Positions 26,206 through 35,387 are shown, counted from the first letter of the stretch. The stretch: 64,000 nt of DNA from Tardiphaga sp. (GCF_028290495.1 NZ_JAQGJT010000156.1:1-64000), one strand, 5' to 3'. Notes: generated by a model from the sequence alone, not told the origin. Made by a program: numbers and translations.

Positions 26206-27678
26206 GTGAACCTCGTCGTCGTTTCAAACCGCGTTTCACGCGCATCGGCCAACGAGCCGATGACAGGGGGATTGGCAGCCGCGCTGCTGCCGGTGGTTGA
26301 AAAATCCGGTGCCATTTGGGTGGGATCGAGCGGGCGTGTGCGCGACGGCGCGCAGAAGGAACCGTTCGCCGAGATTGAGACGCTGGGCGCGGGCGCGCTT
26401 GCGATGCTCGACCTGCCGGCCGCGCATTATGCCGGCTATTACGAAGGCTTTGCCAATTCGGCGCTGTGGCCCGCTTTGCATTCGCGCTCCGATCTGATCC
26501 GTTCCTCGCACGAGGATTACAAATCCTATCGTGAAGTGAACTCGTTCATGGCGCGGGCGCTATTGCGCTTCCGCAAGCCGGATACCGTGTTCTGGATCCA
26601 GGATTATCACTTCCTCGCGCTTGGCGCAGAATTGCGCGACCTCGGCGTGACGCATCCGATCGGCTTCTTCCTGCATACGCCGTGGCCGACACGCGCGATT
26701 TTTGGCGGCGTGCCGAATCATCGCGAGCTGGTCGAGGCGATGCTGGCCTATGACCTGATCGGCTTCCAGACCGATGATGACCGCAACAATTTCCTTTCCT
26801 ATGTCGAAAACGATCTCGGCCTCGACATTGCCGGCGGCGTCGTCGCCTCCAGGTTTGGCATGTCGCGCTGCGCCGTGTTCCCGATCGGCATCGATCCCGC
26901 GAGGTTCGCCGCGCACGCCGCGAAAGCAGCGTCGCATCCCGACGTGTCACGGCTGCGCCGCAGCCTGAACGGCGAGAAGCTGGCGATCGGCGTAGATCGC
27001 GTCGATTATTCCAAGGGCCTGGTCAATCGCCTCACGGCGTTCGACCGCATGCTGACCCTGCAGCCGCAACTGAAGCGAACGGTTTCGCTGCTGCAGATCG
27101 CGACCCTGTCGCGCGGCACCATCGAGGCCTATGGCGATCTGCAGAACCAGCTCGCCAAACTCGTCTCCGACATCAACGGCCGCCACGGCGAGGTCGACTG
27201 GACGCCGATCCGCTACCTCAACAAGGGCTTCAGCCAGACCGTGCTTGCCGGCCTCTACCGCACGGCGCATGTCGGCCTGGTCACGCCGCTGAATGACGGC
27301 ATGAACCTGGTCGCGAAGGAATATGTCGCCGCACAGAACCCGGTCGATCCCGGCGTGCTCGTGCTGTCGAAATTTGCCGGCGCTGCCAATGAGCTCGATG
27401 CCGCGCTGCTGGTCAATCCGCACGACATCGACGGCATGGCCCGCACCATCGCCACCGCTTTCTCGATGCCGCTCCCGGAGCGGCGGATGCGCTGGGAGGC
27501 GATGATGGCCAGACTGCGCGCCGGCACGATCCAGGACTGGTTCTCGGATTTCGTCGAGGCCCTGCAGGACGCTCACGCCGCTGGGGCCAAAGCCACCGGC
27601 GATCACCCCCCGGAAGATCCGCCGATGGTGTGGCCCACCCGGTCGTTCAGCGCGATTGTCGGCAACCGGTTCCATTAG
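26206..27678 (+). CDS. otsA: Alpha,alpha-trehalose-phosphate synthase
   Basis: 490 residues, start GTG 26206 with GGAGGGG eight bases before. GT-B fold of family GT20: NRVSRASANEPMTGGLA near the N-terminus, WIQDYHFLALGAELR, FFLHTPWPTRAIFGGVPNHRELVEAMLAYDLIGFQT, the Arg and Lys pair in GVDRVDYSKGL and the nucleotide-sugar site LNDGMNLVAKEYVAAQ. It transfers glucose from UDP-glucose to glucose-6-phosphate. A 20-residue Ala/Pro-rich C-terminal tail extends past the conserved domain. Confidence 0.95.
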   Translation: MNLVVVSNRVSRASANEPMTGGLAAALLPVVEKSGAIWVGSSGRVRDGAQKEPFAEIETLGAGALAMLDLPAAHYAGYYEGFANSALWPALHSRSDLIRSSHEDYKSYREVNSFMARALLRFRKPDTVFWIQDYHFLALGAELRDLGVTHPIGFFLHTPWPTRAIFGGVPNHRELVEAMLAYDLIGFQTDDDRNNFLSYVENDLGLDIAGGVVASRFGMSRCAVFPIGIDPARFAAHAAKAASHPDVSRLRRSLNGEKLAIGVDRVDYSKGLVNRLTAFDRMLTLQPQLKRTVSLLQIATLSRGTIEAYGDLQNQLAKLVSDINGRHGEVDWTPIRYLNKGFSQTVLAGLYRTAHVGLVTPLNDGMNLVAKEYVAAQNPVDPGVLVLSKFAGAANELDAALLVNPHDIDGMARTIATAFSMPLPERRMRWEAMMARLRAGTIQDWFSDFVEALQDAHAAGAKATGDHPPEDPPMVWPTRSFSAIVGNRFH

Positions 27679-27914
27679 GGGAGCTCGGGGCGAGCGCCCG
27701 GGCTGCCGCCATGCCGCCGCGGGCATAGCATGCGGCGTTTGCGGACTTGCGCGAGCGCGAACCCGTGCGAGCCCGATCAGAACCGGTTTTTAGCCCCGAC
27801 AAGGCTCCGGGGGCGCCAAATCCGCCCGTTTTGCCAATGCGTTGCGAAAAACTCGGCTGCACGGCCCGCGGTCCCTTGCAAATCAGCTCCCGGCCCGTCA
27901 TGAGAGGGCGCGCG

Positions 27915-28004
27915 GGAGAGATGGCCGAGTGGCTTAAGGCGCACGCTTGGAAAGCGTGTGTGCGGGAAACCGTACCGTGGGTTCGAATCCCACTCTCTCC
28001 GCCA
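27915..28004 (+). tRNA. tRNA-Ser (anticodon GGA)
   Basis: The 90-base segment folds as a class II tRNA: 7-bp acceptor (GGAGAGA / TCTCTCC), D-loop sequence GGCCGAGTGGCTTAAGGC, anticodon loop CTTGGAAA with GGA, a long variable arm, TpsiC arm GGTTCGAATCC and an encoded 3' CCA (28002-28004). The 3' half is a common integration target; a tyrosine recombinase gene begins 67 bases later. Confidence 0.96.
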
Positions 28005-28071
28005 ACGTTAACCATCTGATTTCTTGACGATTTTTTAGGCCTGCTGCCCCAGAATACACGGCAGCGTACAC

Positions 28072-30264
28072 ATGGCTTCTTATCTTTGGCTTCGTGGTCA
28101 AACCTGGTTCTTTCAAATCAGGCCTCCCAATGACCTGAAACCGATGCTGGGTTCGTCGCCATTTAGGGTTCGTCTGCCCGTACAGAGCAATCGAGTGGCG
28201 TCCCGTTACGCCCGTCATCTCGCTGGCTGGGCAGAGCGATGGTTTTCATTGATGCGCTACCGCGGCTTCAATCGTCTACGGATCCACACTGCCGAGGGGG
28301 ACGAGTCTTGGACAGAAGAAGAATACCGCGAATCGCAGGCTGCGATCCGTCAGCGGTTCACCGACTTTCTCCTGGCCGAGGTTCAAAGGATCAATCGGGA
28401 CGCGATTGAACTCGAGGACATAGACAGGCGAATGAAATCTTCGGAGTCGACCGAACCTTCCGTGGTCGCCGAAAAACAAAAACACCTTTTTGAAAAAGTT
28501 CACGCTGGCTGGAATGAGTTCGCGAAAACCCTTATCGAAGACTACGACAATGTTTTCACAGATCTGCAGTCAAACTCGCGCGCCTTTCGTAGCACAAAAC
28601 AAGATCTCGAAGATCTCAATGAAAATTATAAGGATGATTTTCATGATTGGAAGGATCGAGTCTCGCAAGCATCCGCCAAAGCCAGTAAATTTGAAGCTGA
28701 CTTTCACGCCGCCAATAAAAAAAGCACGCGCCTGTTAGGTAAAGTCGAGATAGCCCTAGACGGAAATAAAAAGATCCAAGAGGAGCTTTTATATAAGGGC
28801 CCTCTTCTCAGCGAATGCTTCGAAGAATTTATAGAAACCAAGACCAAGCAATTGCCAAGTGATTCTCGCGAACCCGCCTACTTCAAACACCGATTGAACG
28901 CATTCATCCGCCTAGTCGCGGACAAGCGAATTGCGGATTACGATATTCAAGATCTAAATGATTTTGCCGAAAAGCTACAGTATCTTCCTAAGCGACACAC
29001 CGTCGATCCAAAATGGCGCGGGATGACTTTAGAAGACGCGATTGCTGCAAACAAAAAAATCTCCGAGGATGATCGTGAAGAGTCCCTTTCGTATGGGACC
29101 GCCAGAGTAGGTTATATAGGCAAAATAAAAACAGCGATCAGGTGGCTTTGCGCGAAACACAAGGTTCGTTATCCGTTCGACTACAGATACGTCCATATTC
29201 CGAAAGGGATGCCGCTTCCGGAAGACCGCTATCCTCTTTCGAAGGATCAACTAAACGCCTTGTTTCGAGAGTGTACTCGGGACGCAACTTTAAAGCGGCC
29301 GGATGACGTTTGGCTTCCGCTACTCGGATATCTCACGGGCGCTCGATTAGGTGAACTTGTTGGTCTCCGAACACAGGACGTAAAGCTAGTCGACGGCGTT
29401 TGGACCGGGCGGTTGTCCGCAAGGGTTGAAAGCGAAAAGTCACTAGCTTTGAGCAATCGAAAACGAAAGCGAGCTCATAAAAGGGGAAGAAAAAATCGAC
29501 AGGTCAAAAATCCGGATAGCATACGGCGCTTTGCGCTCCATCAGAAATTCGAAGATTTCGGATTCATAGATTGGGTCGATCGGCAACGTGACGAGGGGCA
29601 CATTTATCTGTTCCCAGAGCTTCACGACAAGGTTCAGCGCCCGAGTGGTGCGGCATCGAAGCGAATGCAGCGTCTGTTTGAAACTCTCGAAATGGACTCG
29701 GAATACGTCTTCCACTCGTTGCGCCACAATTTCAAGGATTGGACGCGCGGGGGGAAGGTTGACGAGCGCACAATTGCGCTCCAAGCAGGCCACTCTCTTG
29801 AGGGGGTAGCCCTGAACTATGGTTCCAAAATCCTCACGCCGAAGGAACTACTGGAGATTGCGTCTCTCCCGATCGAGAAGGGCGTGGACCTCGATGTGTT
29901 CAAAGATGTTTTTGTAAAGACATCCCGCAACCCGTATCGCAAGAAGCCAACACCAGCTTTGATTCGAGAAATGGCGGATGAGGTCCAAAGCGATTCGAGC
30001 GACATAAGCAAGATTGCTGAGCGCCCATCCCGTCCCACCGTTCGCGACGACGGCGAAGAGGCGATTAGTGTGCGCAAGTTGCGATCCGACCTAGGAATGT
30101 CGCAGAAGGAGTTTGCGACAGCCTACGGATTTTCCTGTGGCGCAGTGCGCGACTGGGAACAAGGTCGAACGAAACCCGGATATTCGGCGCGATCTCGCCT
30201 CTATGAAATCGTCCGGGATCCCGAGCGAATGATGTCGTCGCGAAGTGGTTGGCCCGATAGCTGA
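28072..30264 (+). CDS. Tyrosine recombinase with DUF6538-like N-terminus and C-terminal XRE-like HTH
   Basis: 730 residues. The N-terminus (YLWLRGQTWFFQIRPPNDL) resembles the DUF6538 start of alphaproteobacterial integrases, then a charged coiled-coil region (about 100-240). The catalytic set is complete: Arg425 (GARLGEL), His548 and Arg551 (HSLRHNF), His574 (LQAGHSLEG) and Tyr583 (ALNYGS). Beyond the normal end, residues about 667-720 (VRKLRSDLGMSQKEFATAYG...VRDWEQGRTKP) match an XRE/HigA-type helix-turn-helix, an uncommon extension. It likely integrates the element at tRNA-Ser. Codon use and base composition differ from the host genes either side. Confidence 0.9.
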   Translation: MASYLWLRGQTWFFQIRPPNDLKPMLGSSPFRVRLPVQSNRVASRYARHLAGWAERWFSLMRYRGFNRLRIHTAEGDESWTEEEYRESQAAIRQRFTDFLLAEVQRINRDAIELEDIDRRMKSSESTEPSVVAEKQKHLFEKVHAGWNEFAKTLIEDYDNVFTDLQSNSRAFRSTKQDLEDLNENYKDDFHDWKDRVSQASAKASKFEADFHAANKKSTRLLGKVEIALDGNKKIQEELLYKGPLLSECFEEFIETKTKQLPSDSREPAYFKHRLNAFIRLVADKRIADYDIQDLNDFAEKLQYLPKRHTVDPKWRGMTLEDAIAANKKISEDDREESLSYGTARVGYIGKIKTAIRWLCAKHKVRYPFDYRYVHIPKGMPLPEDRYPLSKDQLNALFRECTRDATLKRPDDVWLPLLGYLTGARLGELVGLRTQDVKLVDGVWTGRLSARVESEKSLALSNRKRKRAHKRGRKNRQVKNPDSIRRFALHQKFEDFGFIDWVDRQRDEGHIYLFPELHDKVQRPSGAASKRMQRLFETLEMDSEYVFHSLRHNFKDWTRGGKVDERTIALQAGHSLEGVALNYGSKILTPKELLEIASLPIEKGVDLDVFKDVFVKTSRNPYRKKPTPALIREMADEVQSDSSDISKIAERPSRPTVRDDGEEAISVRKLRSDLGMSQKEFATAYGFSCGAVRDWEQGRTKPGYSARSRLYEIVRDPERMMSSRSGWPDS

Positions 30265-30772
30265 CGTTATCGAGAGTTTATGCCAGATGAGAGGTTACAA
30301 TGAAGCGTGGATTCCGTAGATAGGTTGCCGCAGATGGCGCCATGTCGGAATTGATTCTTTTGGATAATCAAGCCTCCGCGGCCGACGCTCGGCACTTGCG
30401 CGATGCCATGCTCTGATAGATTCGCTTCCGAATTGCCCACTGCGCGTCATGCAACGCCAGTGCTTCCAGCCTTTGATCGCTGTTCGACGTCTTGACGGAG
30501 GCTGAGATCGCTGCTCGCATCATTCAGATGCTCTCTTCGATAGATAAGCCAGTACCAGCGGCTTCAGATTTCGGGGCTTGTGCCCGCGCGCGCGTCTCGT
30601 TCAAGATCGCTCACTTCCGCGCCCCCGAAAGCCGGGGGCTTGTGCAGTTCCGCGCTGCTGCGCGGCTGCCTGCGGCAAACCTTTGAACGCGGCGCTCTAG
30701 CGCGCGGGCCTAAGGGCCCACGAAGCCGCGCGAGGTGCATGGCTTCATGCTTCATCCACCAGAGGATCTATC
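30265..30772. other. Gene-poor stretch with serial hairpins
   Basis: No convincing gene is seen. A frame opening near 30480 (LTEAEIAARIIQMLSSID) has protein-like character but lacks an ATG and ends without a recognisable domain, so it may be a relic. Between 30621 and 30750 at least five hairpins follow in series: 30621-30639, 30650-30665, 30692-30703, 30706-30719 and 30736-30750, leading up to the next gene's ribosome site. This could be a structured 5' leader or a small RNA. Confidence 0.45.
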
Positions 30773-30982
30773 ATGAGCAACTCAGCCAACCGTCCCAGCC
30801 ACATTGTATATGCAGTGACGAAAGCCGGCGAACGCAATTTCTGGAACGTGATCGGCGCTGCCTGGGTACACAGCGACGGTTGGGGCTTCAATGTGAAGCT
30901 CGATTACCTCCCATTAAACGGCGCAGAGATCGTCATTCGCAGGCCGAAGGGCGACGACGTCGATGATACGTCAGGAAACTGA
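30773..30982 (+). CDS. Small mobile-element-associated protein of unknown function
   Basis: 69 residues (MSNSANRPSHIVYAVTKAGERNFWNVIGAAWVHSDGWGFNVKLDYLPLNGAEIVIRRPK). AGAGGAT precedes the ATG at good spacing and an intrinsic terminator follows four bases after the stop. Short proteins with this IYAVT...FW..IGAAW.H.DG.GFN..LD.LPL pattern recur on plasmids and integrative elements of Alphaproteobacteria. The fold appears to be a small beta-sheet protein. No function is known to me. Confidence 0.85.
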   Translation: MSNSANRPSHIVYAVTKAGERNFWNVIGAAWVHSDGWGFNVKLDYLPLNGAEIVIRRPKGDDVDDTSGN

Positions 30983-30986
30983 CTTA

Positions 30987-31018
30987 AGGGGCCGCTGCGC
31001 AGCGGCCCCTTTCTTCTT
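30987..31018 (+). terminator. Rho-independent terminator after small element protein
   Basis: Perfect 10-bp stem AGGGGCCGCT/AGCGGCCCCT with a GCGC loop, followed by TTCTTCTT. Stem arms are 30987-30996 and 31001-31010. Confidence 0.9.
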
Positions 31019-31237
31019 GCCTCTACGCATGTCTCGAGGAGAACTTTACCAACTAATACCAACGACTTTGTGTAGCCCAACTAGCTCGCTGCAGACCCGC
31101 AGCGCATTACGGTATTGTCGCCCGATCCTAGCGCGATAGGCCGTGTGCCGGCGAGACTCTTGCGCAAGTCGTAAGCGATTCCCACCTGAAGCTTTGAGCG
31201 GTTGTCCTGCGCGCGCTGAGAAAGATAGGAAAGCGAA

Positions 31238-31588
31238 ATGAGCTATGTAATCCGCGAGACGGCTGCAGCCGTCGTTGCAGCGGCTTCGGATTTCATCATC
31301 GGAGGCTGCGCGCCGACGCCGGCCGCTCAAATCGAGGGGTCTTACTCCTCCGCATTGAAGAGTCAGAAAGAGCACGACAGAGCCATCGGATCGACGCCGG
31401 TCATGGTAGAATTGCTGAATTCGTGGACGATCGACACTCGGATCGGCTGGCTGATCAGTAACTTTGAGACCGACGAACGCTATGTCCACGCATCCAATGT
31501 CGTACGGCGAGCCATGATGGCCGCTCCGATCGGATTTCCGCTCGAAATTGAACGGCGCTGGCAGAACCGCGCTAGTAAAACTTGGTAA
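31238..31588 (+). CDS. Hypothetical protein upstream of coupling protein
   Basis: 116 residues (MSYVIRETAAAVVAAASDFIIGGCAPTPAAQIEGSYSSALKS...). AGGAAAG lies before the ATG. No domain recognised; the middle (TPVMVELLNSWTIDTRIGWLISNFETDERYVHASNVVRRAMM) looks like a helical soluble protein, and there is no signal peptide. It precedes the TraG/VirD4-like gene by 69 bases on the same strand, so it may belong to the transfer module. Reality as a gene is moderately supported. Confidence 0.5.
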   Translation: MSYVIRETAAAVVAAASDFIIGGCAPTPAAQIEGSYSSALKSQKEHDRAIGSTPVMVELLNSWTIDTRIGWLISNFETDERYVHASNVVRRAMMAAPIGFPLEIERRWQNRASKTW

Positions 31589-31657
31589 TTAGCATCCGCC
31601 AGAGGTCGAGATGCCGATGCCGGCTTGACTGTTGAATGAAAGCCAAGAGAAAATAGC

Positions 31658-33310
31658 ATGCTGAGAGTTTCCGCGACTATCATCGTTAGCATCCTCGCAG
31701 TTCTGGTTGGCTATCCTTGCGTGGCTGCGGTAGCGCACGGAGTCGACCCGGGGATGTGGCCGTCTGTTGTGATGACGCCACAGCAGTGGCTCGCCAGCAT
31801 AGTAGATTCTTACGCCCTCCCCAACCTCGCGGCACTGCTGGCCATGGCGGGGGGGCAATCTCCGGCTTTCGCGGGTGGCGGCCTTCCGCAGCTACTAGCC
31901 GTCGCTTCCTTCCCTATCGCTTTCTTCTTGATGTTTTCATCTACAAAAGGTGGCGCCCGCAAAGATCCGGACGCGCCACATGGGGCAGCGCGGTGGGCCA
32001 ATCGTGCCGAGAGGGCCATGATGGATCGCGGGGTGGAATTTGGTGTCGACATCGAGACCGGAAAGCCAATCCGGGCAGCGGTCGAGGGCAATATTCTAAC
32101 GATAGCGCCGCCGAGGTCCGGCAAAACCAGCGGCTTAATCATACCGAACATGTTGGTGTCTTCTACCAAATCATGGAACGGGCCGGCTGTCGTAATCGAC
32201 CCGAAAGCCCAAGCTTACCGAGCCGTCGCTCAGCGTCGTCGGGATGCGGGGCGGGTTGTTCGGTGTCTCGATCCTATGAACTTGGCTGGTGGCAGCGATC
32301 GATGGAATCCTCTCGCGACACTCGACCCGAGTAACATCATCTATCTGCAACGTGTCGCGCGCGCGCTTCTTCCGGCAGCGGTTTCGGAGGAGAACGCCTA
32401 CTTCCAGAACCGAGCAGTCGATGCGATCGTCGCGGCGCTGCTTGCCGCGCACAAGGTGGGCGGTGCTACGCCGCAATCGGTCTCTGACCTTCTGTCAAAC
32501 GCCGAACGGCTTGGCGAGATCCTCAAGGACATGGAAGGAGCCACCGTTAGCCGCGTGCGGGAGCTCTTGACGATGGATCCGAAAACGCGCGATCCGATTT
32601 TGTCCACCTCGCAGCAATCGTTTCAATGGTGCGATGACCCACGGCTGCAACATTTAACTTCGGAAAGCACATTCTCACTTGCCGACCTCTGTCGTGGTGA
32701 CGTCGACCTGTTTATCAACCTCCCAACCGAAGATCTTGATTCTTTGGCACCCTTCATCAGATGGTTTTTGACAGACCTTTTTGCCGTTATCCGTCGCAAT
32801 CGGGTAGCTGAAAGATTGATCATTTTCGTGGATGAGACCCGCACGTTATCAAGAAGCCGCGAATTAATTGGGGCCTCGGGGGAGTTACCAGGCTACGGCG
32901 CCAGCCTTTGGACCTTTTGGCAGGACTACTCGCAAATTATCTCCGTGTACGGCGATCACGACGCTGCGACTTTGCTGCGGACGGCCGAGTTCGTGACGGT
33001 GTCCGACCCTGCGGCCGTCGACCCAGATGCACGGGAATTCTGGTCGCGAGCGTTGAGTGATTTTTCGATTTTTGAACAGACCAGCGTCAGTGAAAGCGGT
33101 AAAAGCAACCATAAAAGTACCTCCGAGTCGCCGCGCGCTGTCAGGCTGATGACGTCGGAAGAACTTGGCCGCTTAGCTTCTACGGATTTGATTTTGTTTG
33201 CGAATAGCAGCCGCTATGCAAAACGTCCGATGCGGCTGCGCAAAACGCGCCACGACGATCATCGATTCGCGGGATTGGCGGCGCCGGTAGCTCCGGTCGG
33301 CGTAACATAA
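31658..33310 (+). CDS. TraG/VirD4-type conjugative coupling ATPase
   Basis: 550 residues. Two N-terminal membrane helices (SATIIVSILAVLVGYPCVAAVAHG and LLAVASFPIAFFLMF), then GAARWANRAE, Walker A APPRSGKT with Lys156, VIDPKAQAY, WNPLATLDP, VDLFINLPTEDLDSLAPFIRWFL, Walker B LIIFVDET and GYGASLWTFWQDYSQI. This is the T4CP that links a relaxosome to a type IV secretion channel and pumps DNA. Note VDET where most VirD4 proteins have DE(F/A). The channel genes are not in the window. The last 52 bases overlap a convergent gene. Confidence 0.9.
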   Translation: MLRVSATIIVSILAVLVGYPCVAAVAHGVDPGMWPSVVMTPQQWLASIVDSYALPNLAALLAMAGGQSPAFAGGGLPQLLAVASFPIAFFLMFSSTKGGARKDPDAPHGAARWANRAERAMMDRGVEFGVDIETGKPIRAAVEGNILTIAPPRSGKTSGLIIPNMLVSSTKSWNGPAVVIDPKAQAYRAVAQRRRDAGRVVRCLDPMNLAGGSDRWNPLATLDPSNIIYLQRVARALLPAAVSEENAYFQNRAVDAIVAALLAAHKVGGATPQSVSDLLSNAERLGEILKDMEGATVSRVRELLTMDPKTRDPILSTSQQSFQWCDDPRLQHLTSESTFSLADLCRGDVDLFINLPTEDLDSLAPFIRWFLTDLFAVIRRNRVAERLIIFVDETRTLSRSRELIGASGELPGYGASLWTFWQDYSQIISVYGDHDAATLLRTAEFVTVSDPAAVDPDAREFWSRALSDFSIFEQTSVSESGKSNHKSTSESPRAVRLMTSEELGRLASTDLILFANSSRYAKRPMRLRKTRHDDHRFAGLAAPVAPVGVT

Positions 33311-33993
33311 GTGAAGCTGTTCTTCAGCAGCCAGCGCTCATTCACTTCTGTCGCTGCATAACCTCGACCGTTCAGCCAGTGGCGTAGCACGACTGTTCCA
33401 TATTTCGCCTGCATTGCGACGGCGGGCGAGCGCGCATTCCAAGCGCCATGCAGGATCGTATTGTCCGGAAGGTGCCAATCGACGAGCCACGTTTGGTCTG
33501 AGCCGACGATGCGCGTACCGGTGTTGCACCAGGCGACAAGGCCGGGCACGCCGCAGGCAACCAGCACAACCAGCGCCATGATGCACTTATAGCTGCAAGC
33601 CCGCCGCAGTCTCCGGATCAGACCGGTCGGCCGCCACCGCCGAAATGCAAGTCGGAACGAGACTGGCAGCGCAGAGCGAACCGAGCTCGCTAATTCGGTC
33701 TGATCGGCGAAAGTTAATTCCGGATCATTCAAATGAGCCATACGGATGCGGGGAGGGGATGCCATCAGCGTTGCCAAGTGGGCTCGGCTGATTTGGATGA
33801 CGTCCTGCTCAGCGTTCAAGGCGTCCTGCCGTGCTTTCCGGAGCGTGTCCGCGGCAGCGGCACATAGGGAGGATTGCGCTGGCGGTTGGACGCCGGCATC
33901 GAGTGTCCGCCGAGCCGCCGGCATCGGCGGTCTGGACGTGCCGCCCCACCTCCGTGTGAGCAGTTTCTGAACGAGATCGAACAGCTTCATCAT
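33259..33993 (-). CDS. Unrecognised single-pass membrane protein after parA
   Basis: 244 residues from ATG 33993 (MMKLFDLVQKLLTRRWGG), which overlaps the parA stop as ATGA; a start at 34005 would add four residues. The first 120 residues are soluble and charged, then a basic stretch (RRWRPTGLIRRLRRACSYK) and one membrane helix (CIMALVVLVACGVPGLVAWC), leaving about 90 residues outside with GTVVLRHWLNGRGY. The layout (cytoplasmic N, single helix, exported C) resembles type IV secretion accessory proteins, but no family is recognised. It is coupled to parA. Confidence 0.65.
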   Translation of the reverse strand: MMKLFDLVQKLLTRRWGGTSRPPMPAARRTLDAGVQPPAQSSLCAAAADTLRKARQDALNAEQDVIQISRAHLATLMASPPRIRMAHLNDPELTFADQTELASSVRSALPVSFRLAFRRWRPTGLIRRLRRACSYKCIMALVVLVACGVPGLVAWCNTGTRIVGSDQTWLVDWHLPDNTILHGAWNARSPAVAMQAKYGTVVLRHWLNGRGYAATEVNERWLLKNSFTYVTPTGATGAANPANR

Positions 33994-34709
33994 GTCACCA
34001 GCCATTCGGCCACCAAACGCACCGATTGCATCACGTCGAGACGGACACGGGTTAAGTCGCGGCGGATCCGGCTGCCCTGGGCAATTCCGAACTTGGCATG
34101 TAGCGCCTTTGCGTCGAGCTTTGCGATCGAAGCCAGGCCGCCGGCCTGCAAGATCGCCGCCGCCTGCTCGTCCATGACCTGATTCATCAAGCAGGCCACC
34201 GTCGCACCGGCGGCGACCTTTGACAGCATCTTCGGGTCAATCTCGCCCTCAACCCGGTTTTCGATAACGAAGCGCATCCCGGTGAAGGGCTCCGCGATCG
34301 AGAGGAGCTTCGGAACCCAGGCGAGAGCGCCGGGCTCCGCCGTAGTGACGACGAGGACGCCGAATTCGATACCGGCGGCGGCGAAATCCTCAGTCAGGTC
34401 GGCGATTACAGGCAACAGTGAAGCCGCCGTATTCGCCCCGATATCCACGATGGTCGGAAGCGAGGCCGAGGCGATGGCGTCGATCACCGGATCGAACTCC
34501 GCGCGCGCCGCAGCGCCGCCGGTGCGTTCGATAGCTTCGCGGTCGGCTCGCGTTTGGAAAAACTTGACCCGCTTGCCAAGCTCGAGCATGCGCTGGCTTG
34601 AATCGACTTCGATAAGAGGGGCTCCCGCGATGACCTCCGCCAGCCCGCGCGAAATCAGCGTTTTGCCGACACCCCCCTTGTCCTGGCCCACCAGCAGCAC
34701 CTTTGTCAT
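33990..34709 (-). CDS. ParA/MinD-like partition ATPase of the mobile element
   Basis: 239 residues. Deviant Walker A GQDKGGVGKTLIS at the N-terminus with the signature Lys of the ParA superfamily, LIEVDSSQRM, TIVDIGANTA and VVTTAEPGALAW further on. Short ParA forms like this work in plasmid partition or in placing conjugation machinery. No obvious ParB gene adjoins it. Its ATG overlaps (ATGA) the stop of a decayed upstream frame, and the same arrangement is repeated one unit upstream with a broken parA copy. Confidence 0.85.
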   Translation of the reverse strand: MTKVLLVGQDKGGVGKTLISRGLAEVIAGAPLIEVDSSQRMLELGKRVKFFQTRADREAIERTGGAAARAEFDPVIDAIASASLPTIVDIGANTAASLLPVIADLTEDFAAAGIEFGVLVVTTAEPGALAWVPKLLSIAEPFTGMRFVIENRVEGEIDPKMLSKVAAGATVACLMNQVMDEQAAAILQAGGLASIAKLDAKALHAKFGIAQGSRIRRDLTRVRLDVMQSVRLVAEWLVT

Positions 34710-34840
34710 GTCGGATCTCCTTTCAGTATCGACGGAAGGCGGCCTTTGAACGCTTGATAGCGGATGGACGCTTCGCTATCGGTCGCGGTAGCCGCCGTAG
34801 CGTCCTTTCGTCCAAGGCCGGCCGATCGCGCAGGTATGCG
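34706..34840 (-). pseudogene. Relic 3' end of the HTH-like gene (duplicate of 34917-35387)
   Basis: In the frame ending at the TGA 34708-34706 the residues DATAATATDSEASIRYQAF then KGRLPSILKGDPT can be read. They align with EATAVTTTDSEASIRRQEF and EDRVRSLLKADSP at the end of the intact upstream gene. The stop overlaps the parA ATG exactly as the intact gene's stop overlaps the broken parA. No start codon or N-terminal half remains. Confidence 0.8.
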
Positions 34841-34920
34841 AGAGGTTGCCGAAAATGGTGCGGCACTAGCGTCTTGCCGATGCCGCCTTTGGCCTGAGTT
34901 ACCAAAAGCGACCTCTTCAT
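34841..34920 (-). pseudogene. Truncated parA copy (N-terminus only)
   Basis: The frame begins MKRSLLVTQAKGGIGKTLV, clearly parallel to MTKVLLVGQDKGGVGKTLI of the intact parA, and keeps the deviant Walker A. Similarity then stops, and the 65-residue open frame continues only through shifted sequence of the neighbouring relic. It starts in an ATGA overlap with the upstream gene. The rest of a second ParA has been deleted. Confidence 0.8.
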
Positions 34921-35387
34921 GGCGAATCCGCCTTCAGCAGCGACCGTACGCGGTCTTCGAATTCTTGACGCCTGATGCTCGCTTCGCTGTCGGTGGTGGT
35001 GACCGCCGTGGCTTCCGTTCGACGCAGATCGGCGGATAGTGTAAATGTATGAGGGTTTGCGGGTATCGGTGCGAGGTCTCGTCGTTTAGCGCGAACCGAC
35101 AAGCGGGCTTCGCGTCGCTGCTCGCGTTTTTCGATGGCTGAAATGAGCGCAGTCAGTCGGCGGGCTGTAATCGGCTGGCAATCGCCGCCTTGCACAACGC
35201 CTTGTTTAGCCAACGCGGAGGCTATGGCTGCCCAACTAAATTTCTGGATACGAAATTCACGGATCAACGGGAGTATGGGTTCAATGATCGCGGTCGCGCC
35301 CGTACTACGATGCGCGTGATTGGAGGCTGCGCGCACCGCTTGAGCGGTCGCGCAATCCTTGATCAAGCGTTTGGAATCGATCTGCAT
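34917..35387 (-). CDS. Putative small DNA-binding protein upstream of parA
   Basis: 156 residues from ATG 35387 (MQIDSKRLIKDCATAQAVRAA); a TTG at 35417 would add ten residues. The central part (FSWAAIASALAKQGVVQGGDCQPITARRLTALISAI) has the look of the recombinase-type helix-turn-helix, where a first helix recognises that an action is needed and ITARRLTALI forms the second. Rich in Arg/Lys thereafter. It could be the partner of ParA as a centromere-binding protein or a copy control protein; that is inference from position. Confidence 0.6.
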   Translation of the reverse strand: MQIDSKRLIKDCATAQAVRAASNHAHRSTGATAIIEPILPLIREFRIQKFSWAAIASALAKQGVVQGGDCQPITARRLTALISAIEKREQRREARLSVRAKRRDLAPIPANPHTFTLSADLRRTEATAVTTTDSEASIRRQEFEDRVRSLLKADSP

